A DNA stretch of 5,278 bases from CAYUYM01 sp964449305 (GCA_964449305.1 CAYUYM010000221.1:1-5278), one strand, 5' to 3'; counted from the stretch's first letter, positions 1-5,268 are shown. Notes: generated by a model not told the origin, from the sequence alone. Numbers and translations are program-made.

Positions 1-475
1 CGTGGTGCCAGCTCGAAAAGCCGAACATAATACACCAGGCCTGTTTGAGTCCCGAAAAGCGGAGGATTGAGGTGGCGAAGGCGGCCGATTGCCCCGGGTA
101 GCACTCAGCCATGACCTTGTCATAGTTCGCCAGAGTGAGGCCCTGGACATGCGTCAGGATGTTGGCCATGGTCACGTTCACCGCACCGGAGATGTGGCCG
201 AGAGCGTAATCGGCGGCCGTGCGGATGTCGATGATGTAGAACTTCTTTGCGCCGTTCACGTCCTCATACACTTCCTGTGCGGTGACGATTGCGGGGCAGG
301 CGGTGTTGAGGTAGTCTCCGTTCGCGCCTTCGAGCTGGGCCACGAGCAGGGCGGCTTCGTCGATTGCCGGCGGTGTCGGAGTGCTCTCATCCTTGGAGCA
401 GGCGCTCACGAACACGAGCAACGGGAGGATGAACAGGGCGGCAAGAAGGTGACGCTTGATGGTGAGGTACTTCAT
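1..475 (-). CDS. Rhodanese-like domain lipoprotein (3' end outside window)
   Basis: This is a partial gene: the start is present, and 158 codons are readable without a stop before the left edge. The protein begins with a lipoprotein signal peptide: basic residues (K7 R8), a hydrophobic run at about 10-23 and a VSAC lipobox with Cys26. A Pro/Thr-rich linker follows. A single rhodanese domain starts near residue 60. Visible marks are DIR (83-85), GHISGAVN (93-100), the active-site loop CYPGQSA with catalytic Cys125, and the end motif GFSSWH (152-157). Rhodaneses carry sulfur, or selenium, as a persulfide or perselenide on the loop cysteine. The intact cysteine suggests an active enzyme facing the periplasm or cell surface. 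The ATG is supported by AAAGGA five nt upstream. The gene lies 48 nt after the multiheme cytochrome with no terminator between, so co-transcription is likely. Position and type resemble ExtH of Geobacter ext operons, which is inference only. The residues CSKDE after the lipobox look like a Bacteroidota surface-export signal. Confidence 0.88.
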   Translation of the reverse strand, partial: MKYLTIKRHLLAALFILPLLVFVSACSKDESTPTPPAIDEAALLVAQLEGANGDYLNTACPAIVTAQEVYEDVNGAKKFYIIDIRTAADYALGHISGAVNVTMANILTHVQGLTLANYDKVMAECYPGQSAAFATSILRFSGLKQAWCIMFGFSSWHH

Positions 476-523
476 GATGGTCCTTTCAGATGAAACGGTG
501 AATATGATGAGATGTGTGAGAAA

Positions 524-1864
524 CTACTTGGACCAGCCCGCAGGGAGTTTTCCATCGACCACGACGGACGAGTTCGATGTCTTTTCCCAGGATTCCTTGA
601 GGTCGGCATCGAACAGGAACCACTTTGCATTCCGTCCCTGCGTGATGTGACAGGCATCGAAGCATGGCTTGCCCTGCTCCACCTCTGTGCGCGGTGTCCA
701 GCGCTTGATGTTGTGTGGTGAGGCGAGGCGCCAGGTCGGGTGCACATTGAAGTTGGTCAGAGTCGGGACGCCGTAGTTGCTCCATGTGTCAGGGGCATGC
801 GGGGCATTGCGGAGGACGACGTACTTGAAGCGCTTCGTCTGCGGGAGGGGGTTCAGCCCGATCTTGAACGAGATGTAGGGACCGTTGCGGACGCCGTCGT
901 CCACATGGCAACTGCCACAGTTCTGGTAGTCCTGCGAATGGCACACCTGGCAGGCGAGGTCGTTCCAGTGTTTCGCGTGGAAGGCATTGGCCGTGGACTT
1001 GCCGCCGTGGCAGCCCTCGCATTTCGGCATGGTCGTCACCGAGTATCGTTGGTCGATGGGGACGCCGGTGCCGTGCATCTCGTTCGCGCTGTGGCAGTTT
1101 GTGCACTGGCCGCCGGGCATGTTGAGGTAATGGACGTCGGGACGGAGACCGAAGCCCTCGCCGAAGTACGCATGGGCAACACGCGCGGAGTGGCAGGCGG
1201 TGCAGTTCAGGCGCATGTCGGGTTTGAGCTTGAAGTTGTGAGCCTCGAGGAAGCCGCCACCCGCCTGGCGGGGACGCTGGACGTGGCATTCGCCGCAGGA
1301 GGAATGGCACTTGCCGCAGTTCTTGTTGTACCCATACCGGAGTTGGTCGGGCCATGCCGTGCTGTCGGCGTATGCCCCGCGGTCACAGAGCATCTTTTTC
1401 TGACCGAGCCCCTGCGTGTGGATGCTGGTCCTGTCCTTGGAGGCGATGGTCTTGTGGCAGGTGCCACAGTACTTCTCGGCCTGCAACGAAGGCCGTCCGA
1501 CGAAGTTCGTCGCGTGCGCCACGAGCTTGTTCGCCGCCGGTTCCGTGCCACCGTGGCAGGAGACGCATGCCATCCGGCCGTGCGTGGAAGCGAGGAACTT
1601 CGCCCCGTTGTCACCACCGATATACACCTTCTCCCATGCGGCCATCTCGGGCAGCGTGCCACCGCAGCCCCCTTCCGACGGTCCTGCGGGTGGGTTGGGA
1701 TCGGCGACGGCCTTGAGTGTGGCCTCGTCGCTGTGACAGCCGAGACATGTGGTCACGTCCTTCGACGGGGTGTTCGGGTTGCTTGGAGTGTCACTGTCGC
1801 TTTTGCAGGCCATCGCAAAGAGCGGGATGCTGAGAAGCGCCAGGAGGAGAAACGTGCGGTTCAT
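524..1864 (-). CDS. Multiheme c-type cytochrome lipoprotein (10 CXXCH + 1 CX3CH), ExtKL-like
   Basis: This 446-residue protein is a probable electron carrier outside the inner membrane. A signal peptide (hydrophobic run about 4-17) ends in an AMAC lipobox with Cys20, so it should be lipid-anchored. Ten canonical CXXCH heme sites begin at residues 40, 100, 133, 183, 190, 221, 254, 282, 305 and 316. The pair at 183/190 is separated by only two residues. An eleventh, CX3CH site lies at 401-406. Cys67 and Cys160 belong to no heme motif. Many isolated histidines (95, 117, 149, 209, 231, 245, 264, 296, 299) could be distal ligands. Residues 321-400 are heme-free and may form a separate domain. The ATG follows AAGGA with seven nt spacing. 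The gene sits 42 nt after the NifX-like gene and 48 nt before the rhodanese lipoprotein. The layout and the rhodanese neighbour recall the ExtKL cytochromes of extracellular electron transfer and selenite/tellurite operons. I recognise the class confidently, the specific family less so. Confidence 0.93.
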   Translation of the reverse strand: MNRTFLLLALLSIPLFAMACKSDSDTPSNPNTPSKDVTTCLGCHSDEATLKAVADPNPPAGPSEGGCGGTLPEMAAWEKVYIGGDNGAKFLASTHGRMACVSCHGGTEPAANKLVAHATNFVGRPSLQAEKYCGTCHKTIASKDRTSIHTQGLGQKKMLCDRGAYADSTAWPDQLRYGYNKNCGKCHSSCGECHVQRPRQAGGGFLEAHNFKLKPDMRLNCTACHSARVAHAYFGEGFGLRPDVHYLNMPGGQCTNCHSANEMHGTGVPIDQRYSVTTMPKCEGCHGGKSTANAFHAKHWNDLACQVCHSQDYQNCGSCHVDDGVRNGPYISFKIGLNPLPQTKRFKYVVLRNAPHAPDTWSNYGVPTLTNFNVHPTWRLASPHNIKRWTPRTEVEQGKPCFDACHITQGRNAKWFLFDADLKESWEKTSNSSVVVDGKLPAGWSK

Positions 1865-1906
1865 GTCGGAATCCTTGCTTGTATGAGGTGCTGAATATCG
1901 ACGAGC

Positions 1907-2221
1907 TCAGTGGGCCGGCTCGGCCACATGGAGATCATGAAGGAACTGTGCCAGCACGTCCTCCACATCCCCTTGTTTCCAGGGATGAACCCTGATGGTC
2001 GAACCCTGGAGCAGGCGGGCGCAATCATCCGAGAGGCCGCCACAGATGAGATCGGTGACGCCCAGCTTCTCCAGTGCCGCCCGTTTCAGGCGCGGTAACA
2101 GATGAAACGATTCGCGACTCAGCTCCACGCCGTCCTCAATGGTGATGACCAGGACGGACTCGGAGCAGTCGAAGCGTGGGGAGATGCGGTGGTGGAAGGT
2201 GGAAATGGCGAGCGTTATCAT
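1907..2221 (-). CDS. NifX/NifB-C-like dinitrogenase cofactor-domain protein
   Basis: This 104-residue protein spans a single dinitrogenase iron-molybdenum cofactor biosynthesis domain (NifX, NifY, NifB C-terminus; also the orange protein of Desulfovibrio and small archaeal homologues). Visible family marks are the starting strand MITLAIS, the RFDCSE segment at 16-21, the LGVTDLICGGLS segment at 53-64 and the IRVHPWKQGDVEDVL segment at 76-90. Members bind molybdenum- or iron-sulfur clusters. Cys19, Cys60 and Cys67, together with several histidines, are possible ligands here, but the real cofactor cannot be told. No nif structural genes are visible, so a nitrogenase role is doubtful; an orange-protein-like or redox-operon role is more likely. 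The start fits the family's N-terminus although there is no clear Shine-Dalgarno sequence. It is the first gene after the sigma-54 promoter and 42 nt before the cytochrome, so it probably leads that operon. Confidence 0.85.
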   Translation of the reverse strand: MITLAISTFHHRISPRFDCSESVLVITIEDGVELSRESFHLLPRLKRAALEKLGVTDLICGGLSDDCARLLQGSTIRVHPWKQGDVEDVLAQFLHDLHVAEPAH

Positions 2222-2250
2222 GAAGGTGCTGGTTTGTCTGCCATTCGTTT

Positions 2251-2265
2251 ACAACATTCGGGCCA
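2251..2265 (-). promoter_or_regulatory. Sigma-54 (-24/-12) promoter of the NifX-cytochrome-rhodanese operon
   Basis: On the minus strand the sequence reads TGGCCC-GAATG-TTGT, against the sigma-54 consensus TGGCAC-N5-TTGC. The invariant GG and the spacing to the -12 G are kept; the final C is T. The predicted transcription start is near 2239, giving a leader of about 18 nt before the ATG at 2221. A sigma-54 activator gene and two palindromic sites lie just upstream, which strongly supports the call. The mismatches suggest a moderate or tightly activator-dependent promoter. Confidence 0.72.
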
Positions 2266-2314
2266 GAATGCGGGCACGCTTCAACTCTTCAAAACGCAAA
2301 CATTTCGCACATCG

Positions 2315-2346
2315 AAAAAAGACGCGTTGCATTTCTGCAACACGTC
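2315..2346 (-). terminator. Intrinsic terminator of the sigma-54 regulator, overlapping a regulatory palindrome
   Basis: Read on the minus strand, 2346-2336 (GACGTGTTGCA) pairs with 2331-2321 (TGCAACGCGTC) around a GAAA tetraloop. The stem has 11 bp with one U-G wobble. It is followed directly by six T (2320-2315). On the plus strand the wobble becomes a C-A mismatch and no T-run follows, so the terminator works only for the regulator's transcript, which ends translation at 2375. The stem contains the whole proximal palindrome at 2326-2341. Confidence 0.75.
2326..2341. promoter_or_regulatory. Proximal activator-binding palindrome (predicted UAS 1)
   Basis: This is a perfect inverted repeat, GTTGCA-N4-TGCAAC (minus-strand spacer GAAA). 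It shares its 6-bp arms, and the 11-bp flank TGCAACACGTC on the plus strand, with the second site 30 bp away. Its centre is about 95 bp upstream of the predicted sigma-54 start. That is a usual position for an enhancer-binding protein with a Fis-type helix-turn-helix, such as the adjacent gene product. Confidence 0.75.
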
Positions 2347-2355
2347 TCCGCAACA

Positions 2356-2371
2356 GTTGCACGCATGCAAC
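2356..2371. promoter_or_regulatory. Distal activator-binding palindrome (predicted UAS 2)
   Basis: This is the second perfect GTTGCA-N4-TGCAAC inverted repeat (plus-strand spacer CGCA). It lies three bp past the regulator's stop codon and about 125 bp upstream of the predicted sigma-54 start. The 30-bp distance between centres, close to three helical turns, would put two regulator dimers on nearly the same face of the DNA. Unlike the proximal site its arms cannot be extended and no T-run follows, so it is not a terminator. A lone half site (GCAAC, 2350-2354) lies between the two palindromes. Confidence 0.75.
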
Positions 2372-2374
2372 ACG

Positions 2375-3703
2375 TCACACGAGATTGTGTTTCTTCAACT
2401 TCCTCCAGAGAGAGGTGCGATGCATCCCGAGCGCCTGCGCTGCGAGGATGCGATTCCCTTCGTACCTGGCGAGGGCATCGATCAGGATCTGCCGTTCGCC
2501 GCGATCGATGGGCTGGCCGGGGTGGGGATGGGGCTGCTTCTGAGTGACGAACATTTCGGCCGGAAGGTGATGGACATCGATCACGTCGTCGCGGCACATC
2601 ACGAAGGCGTGTTCGATGATGTTCTCGAGCTGGCGGACGTTGCCGGGGTACTCGTGCATCATGAGCATGAGCATGACCTCGTCGGTGACGCCACGGATGG
2701 AGCGATCGAGCATGGTGTTGAACTTTTCCACAAAACGCTCGACAAGCAGGGGGATGTCGTCCCGGCGGTCTGCGAGTGGCGGGAGCTGGAGGCGCACTAC
2801 GTTGAGCCGGAAATACAGGTCGTCCCGGAAATGACCGCTGTCCACAAGCTCGCGGAGCGGCGTCTTGGATGCAGCGATGATGCGCACGTTGCTCTTGACG
2901 GCCGTGGTGCCGCCCAACGGCGTGTATTCCCGTTCCTGGATCGCGCGCAGGAGCTTCACTTGGACGGGCTTGGGCAGGCTGTCCACCTCGTCAAGGAGGA
3001 GGCTTCCACCATCGGCCAGGGCGAAGCGCCCGGGTTTGTCCCTGCGTGCATCGGTGAATGCGCCGCGGACATAGCCGAACAGCTCCGATTCCAGCAACGT
3101 GTCGGGCAGAGCCCCGCAGTTCACCGCGATGAAGGGGCCCTCCGACCGGCCGCTGAGGTGGTGGATGGCCCGTGCCAGAAGCTCCTTGCCGGACCCCGAG
3201 GGGCCCTCGATGAGCACCGAGGAAATGCTGTCTGCGACGTAGGGCAGGATGTCGAAGAGCTTCTCCATGGCATGGTTCTTCGACACGATGTCCTCGAAGC
3301 GGTAGTTGCGTGTCACCTCCCTCCGAAGAATTTCGAGCTGCGAGAGATCGCGGAACGACTCCACGCCACCGATGATCTCGCCGGTCTCGCTGCGCAGCGC
3401 AGCCGTGCTGATGCTGATGGGTATCTGCCTGCCGTCGGGGCGGAGAATGTCCACCTTCATGCCGACGGTCTGCTGCCCGCTGGTGATGGAGCATTGGAGG
3501 GCGCAGGCGCGTTCACAAATGTTCGCCCGCAACACTTCGAAGCAATACTGACCAATGGCCTGGTCACGCGGGATGCCGGTGATGCGCTCCGCAGCGCAGT
3601 TGAAGTAGGTGATCCGCATCTCCGCATCCACCGTGAACACCCCGTCCACGACGCAGTCGAGTATGGCCTGGGCGTGCGTGGATTTTATCGGTGTCTGTGG
3701 CAT
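2375..3703 (-). CDS. PAS-domain sigma-54 dependent enhancer-binding transcriptional regulator
   Basis: This 442-residue activator should drive sigma-54 RNA polymerase by ATP hydrolysis. An N-terminal PAS domain (about 8-122) is the likely sensor. It carries a cysteine cluster, Cys54, Cys63, Cys67 and Cys71, plus Cys36, which may hold a metal, an iron-sulfur cluster or a redox switch. The central AAA+ domain (about 137-365) has Walker A GPSGSGKE (167-174), the sigma-54 contact loop as GAFTDA (214-219) instead of GAFTGA, Walker B LLLDE (235-239), FRDDLYFRL (292-300) with candidate arginine fingers Arg293 and Arg299, and sensor II GNVRQLEN (354-361). A Fis-type helix-turn-helix ends the protein (about 404-440). 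There is no phosphoacceptor receiver domain, so the PAS domain probably reads the signal directly. The ATG at 3703 is fixed by an in-frame TGA five codons upstream; no good Shine-Dalgarno sequence is visible. Its stop is 3 bp from the distal palindrome, so its likely target is the downstream redox operon. Confidence 0.96.
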   Translation of the reverse strand: MPQTPIKSTHAQAILDCVVDGVFTVDAEMRITYFNCAAERITGIPRDQAIGQYCFEVLRANICERACALQCSITSGQQTVGMKVDILRPDGRQIPISISTAALRSETGEIIGGVESFRDLSQLEILRREVTRNYRFEDIVSKNHAMEKLFDILPYVADSISSVLIEGPSGSGKELLARAIHHLSGRSEGPFIAVNCGALPDTLLESELFGYVRGAFTDARRDKPGRFALADGGSLLLDEVDSLPKPVQVKLLRAIQEREYTPLGGTTAVKSNVRIIAASKTPLRELVDSGHFRDDLYFRLNVVRLQLPPLADRRDDIPLLVERFVEKFNTMLDRSIRGVTDEVMLMLMMHEYPGNVRQLENIIEHAFVMCRDDVIDVHHLPAEMFVTQKQPHPHPGQPIDRGERQILIDALARYEGNRILAAQALGMHRTSLWRKLKKHNLV

Positions 3704-3704
3704 C

Positions 3705-3742
3705 TGGGCGTACGTTCATGCTTGATGGTGATGATACGCCCA
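3705..3742. repeat. Inverted repeat next to the regulator start (8-bp arms)
   Basis: TGGGCGTA (3705-3712) and TACGCCCA (3735-3742) are perfect inverted arms separated by 22 bp. On the minus strand the downstream arm ends one nt before the regulator's ATG at 3703. If transcribed, a hairpin here would place the start codon at the foot of a stem. As DNA it could be a repressor or autoregulation site. The sequence does not match the GTTGCA palindromes. Confidence 0.45.
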
Positions 3743-3744
3743 TA

Positions 3745-3784
3745 AGATGCGAAAAATCGGCTCCAGATTCAAGATTTCGCATCT
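3745..3784. repeat. Inverted repeat in the divergent intergenic region (10-bp arms)
   Basis: AGATGCGAAA (3745-3754) and TTTCGCATCT (3775-3784) are perfect 10-bp inverted arms around 20 bp. It begins 2 bp after the previous inverted repeat. In the minus-strand direction it could form a leader stem of the regulator mRNA. In either direction it could be a two-half-site operator. No T-run follows either arm, so it is not an intrinsic terminator. Confidence 0.5.
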
Positions 3785-3817
3785 CCGGAATGAGGATTTC
3801 CACCATGACGGAGCCGA
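3757..3817. repeat. Long-spaced inverted repeat (8-bp arms) interlocking with the 10-bp repeat
   Basis: TCGGCTCC (3757-3764) and GGAGCCGA (3810-3817) are perfect inverted arms. The first arm lies inside the loop of the 3745-3784 repeat and the second lies outside it. The two stems therefore could pair as a pseudoknot or compete, but could not nest simply. A chance match of 8 bp over this distance is possible, so function is uncertain. Confidence 0.3.
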
Positions 3818-3837
3818 ATCCCCTGACAGCTCAACGG

Positions 3838-3868
3838 TTTGAATTCTTGATCCACCCCGGTAGATTAG
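3838..3868 (+). promoter_or_regulatory. Probable corA promoter (Bacteroidota-like -33/-7, also fits sigma-70)
   Basis: TTTG (3838-3841), 19 bp, then TAGATTAG (3861-3868) matches the Bacteroidota pattern TTTG ... TAnnTTTG with one mismatch in the -7 box. The same bases read as a weak sigma-70 promoter: TTGAAT, 16 bp, TAGATT. Transcription would begin near 3873-3875, about 30 nt before the corA ATG. This is a pattern match only. Confidence 0.4.
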
Positions 3869-3902
3869 GTGAACACTTCGATCACCACCATCACTCCACC
3901 CC

Positions 3903-4970
3903 ATGAGTTCCTCCATCCGTTCCGATCGGCAGTCAGCAAAGACCGGCGTCTCCCCGGACACCCCCATGTACATCGGCACGCGCAGTGGTTCGGTGGGGAT
4001 CGAGGCCATGTGCTACAGCGCCGATGGTGTGACGCAGGTGCCCGACCCAGTGGCGCTGAATGCCGAGGGACGCGGCTGGGTCGGAAACCTCTGGGTGAAT
4101 GTCGAGGGTGTGCACGATCCGGCAGCCATCGAGTCCATCGGCATGGCCTTCGGGCTGCACCCGCTCACCGTGGAGGACATCCTCAACACGCGCCAGCGTC
4201 CGAAGCTGGAGGACTACGACGATTACCTTTTCATCGTCATGAAGATGCTTCGGTGGAACAATGCAACCTCCACGGTGGAAAGCGAGCAGGTGAGCCTCAT
4301 CCTTCAGGACCGGCTCGTGTTGTGTTTTCAGGAGGGGGCGGAGGGGGACGTCTTCGACCAGGTGCGCCAACGGATCTCCAGTGCAAAGAGCCGTGTGCGT
4401 CAGTCAGGGGCGGATTTCCTGTGCTATTCGTTGATCGACGCGGTGGTGGATCAGTACTTCATCATTCTCGAGGAGATCGGCGAACGCATCGAGCTGCTGG
4501 AGGACGATCTGGTGTCGAATCCGACGCCGGAAACACTGCAAGGGGTGCACAACCTCAAGCGGGTGCTTATCAGTCTCCGCAAATCGGTGTGGCCGCTGCG
4601 GGAGGTGATCGGCGTGATGCATCGCGAGGAGTCGGAGCTCATCACCGAACACACATCGGTGTACCTTCGTGATGTGTACGACCACACCATCCAGGTGATC
4701 GACACATTGGAGACATATCGGGACATGCTTGCCGGCATGCTGGACATGTACATGTCCAGCGTCAGCAACCGGATGAACGAAGTGATGAAGGTGTTGACCA
4801 TGATCGCCACCGTCTTCATCCCCCTCACCTTCCTCGCCGGGGTGTACGGAATGAACTTCGAGTTCATGCCGGAGCTGCGCATGCCTTGGGCCTATCCCGT
4901 CCTATGGGTGGTCATGATCGTGATCAGCGCCATCATGCTCCTTTGGTTCCGTCGGAAGCGCTGGCTGTGA
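3903..4970 (+). CDS. corA: CorA-family magnesium/cobalt (divalent cation) channel
   Basis: This 355-residue protein is a CorA-type pentameric inner-membrane channel for Mg2+, also able to pass Co2+ or Ni2+. The cytoplasmic alpha/beta N-terminal part contains HPLTVEDILN (86-95) and QRPKLE (98-103). It is followed by the long helical region including SLIDAVVDQY (176-185), LRKSVWPLREV (225-235) and RDVYDHTIQ (256-264). Membrane helix 1 (about 297-315) leads into the signature YGMN with GMN at 316-318, then the acidic loop FEFMPEL. Helix 2 spans about 329-349, and the chain ends in the basic tail RRKRWL. Length and motifs agree closely with Thermotoga-type CorA, so it looks complete. The start at 3903 keeps the usual N-terminal arm before YIG; no Shine-Dalgarno sequence precedes it. 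It is transcribed away from the sigma-54 regulator. Nothing visible ties it functionally to the redox operon. Confidence 0.96.
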   Translation: MSSSIRSDRQSAKTGVSPDTPMYIGTRSGSVGIEAMCYSADGVTQVPDPVALNAEGRGWVGNLWVNVEGVHDPAAIESIGMAFGLHPLTVEDILNTRQRPKLEDYDDYLFIVMKMLRWNNATSTVESEQVSLILQDRLVLCFQEGAEGDVFDQVRQRISSAKSRVRQSGADFLCYSLIDAVVDQYFIILEEIGERIELLEDDLVSNPTPETLQGVHNLKRVLISLRKSVWPLREVIGVMHREESELITEHTSVYLRDVYDHTIQVIDTLETYRDMLAGMLDMYMSSVSNRMNEVMKVLTMIATVFIPLTFLAGVYGMNFEFMPELRMPWAYPVLWVVMIVISAIMLLWFRRKRWL

Positions 4971-5014
4971 GTGATCATTGCGGGCTGGCAGTGGTGAGGT
5001 GAAGAAGTTCAAGA

Positions 5015-5088
5015 GTTGAAGAGTTCAAGAGCTATCAGGGTTATCAGCGTTTCCAGGGTTGTCAGGGTCGGCATCGGAGGGGCTCGCG
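5015..5088 (+). repeat. Dispersed repeat module, copy 1 (four 9-bp units inside)
   Basis: This non-coding module starts with GTTGAAG, contains four tandem 9-bp units related to TATCAGGGT (5033-5041, 5042-5050, 5051-5059, 5060-5068) and ends with a GGC-TCGGA-GG-CTCGCG tail. A closely similar copy lies at 5159-5224. It is preceded by a short purine-rich run of alternating TTCAA and TTGAA (5008-5027). Together with the elements below it fills the 308 bp after corA, in which I see no gene. Confidence 0.7.
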
Positions 5089-5126
5089 AGGCTGGCCGCC
5101 GCCACCCCGCAGGTCCTTACGCTGTC

Positions 5127-5146
5127 ATGCCCGCGCAGGCGGGCAT
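5127..5146. repeat. REP-like hairpin of the GTCATGCCCGC...GCGGGCATCC class
   Basis: ATGCCCGC (5127-5134) and GCGGGCAT (5139-5146) form a perfect 8-bp stem around GCAG. Its translation MPAQAGIH is a familiar false-protein sign of dispersed repeats in many bacterial genomes. It lies between the two copies of the 9-bp-unit module. It might help end corA transcription, but no T-run follows. Confidence 0.65.
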
Positions 5147-5158
5147 CCATGTCCGGCA

Positions 5159-5224
5159 GTTGAAGGGTTCTCAGGGTTATCAGCGTTTTCAGGGTTATCA
5201 GGGTTGGCTTCGGAAGGACTCGCG
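5159..5224 (+). repeat. Dispersed repeat module, copy 2 (four 9-bp units inside)
   Basis: This is the second copy of the module at 5015-5088: GTTGAAG start, four tandem 9-bp units (5169-5177, 5178-5186, 5187-5195, 5196-5204) and the same GGCTTCGGAAGGACTCGCG tail. It differs from copy 1 by point changes and a deletion of about 8 bp before the units. Each copy is followed by a different GC-rich inverted repeat. Confidence 0.7.
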
Positions 5225-5229
5225 CGTGG

Positions 5230-5268
5230 ATTCCCGCGCCTGCACTGAGCCTGTCGAAGTGCGGGAAT
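5230..5268. repeat. REP-like inverted repeat with CTGAGCCTGTCGAAG core
   Basis: ATTCCCGC (5230-5237) and GCGGGAAT (5261-5268) are 8-bp inverted arms. Between them lies the core CTGAGCCTGTCGAAG (5245-5259) with smaller inverted arms GCACT (5242-5246) and AGTGC (5258-5262). The outer arms and the following GAC are typical of dispersed ATTCCCGC...GCGGGAATGAC repeats, and the core is itself a widespread dispersed repeat. This looks like one element inserted within, or composited with, the other. Confidence 0.6.

Noticed and set aside
89..493. 134-codon plus-strand open frame at the left end
   Set aside because: It is antisense to the rhodanese lipoprotein, whose frame has a lipobox, catalytic loop and Shine-Dalgarno sequence.
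740..1894. 384-codon plus-strand open frame opposite the multiheme cytochrome
   Set aside because: It is low-complexity Val/Ala/Gly-rich translation and mirrors the heme-motif gene, which has a signal peptide, lipobox and ribosome binding site.
1865..1906. Possible separate promoter or terminator between the NifX-like and cytochrome genes
   Set aside because: Only a Shine-Dalgarno sequence is visible in these 42 nt; there is no hairpin with a T-run and no -24/-12 pattern.
1907..2221. Nitrogenase (nif) cluster membership of the NifX-like gene
   Set aside because: No other nif gene is visible, and the neighbours are redox lipoproteins; the domain is widespread outside nitrogen fixation.
2296..2312. 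Second possible sigma-54 element on the minus strand (TGTGCGAAATGTTTGC)
   Set aside because: It lacks the essential GG at -24, and the distance to the -12 G is one base off; the element at 2251-2265 fits better and is nearer the gene.
2102..3745. 547-codon plus-strand open frame opposite the sigma-54 regulator, longer than the real gene
   Set aside because: It covers the regulator on the opposite strand. The regulator has every expected motif, while this frame's translation shows no recognisable domain; long antisense frames are common in GC-rich coding DNA.
3869..4672. 267-codon plus-strand open frame overlapping corA
   Set aside because: It is a shifted-frame shadow of corA, whose own frame carries the GMN signature and full family alignment.
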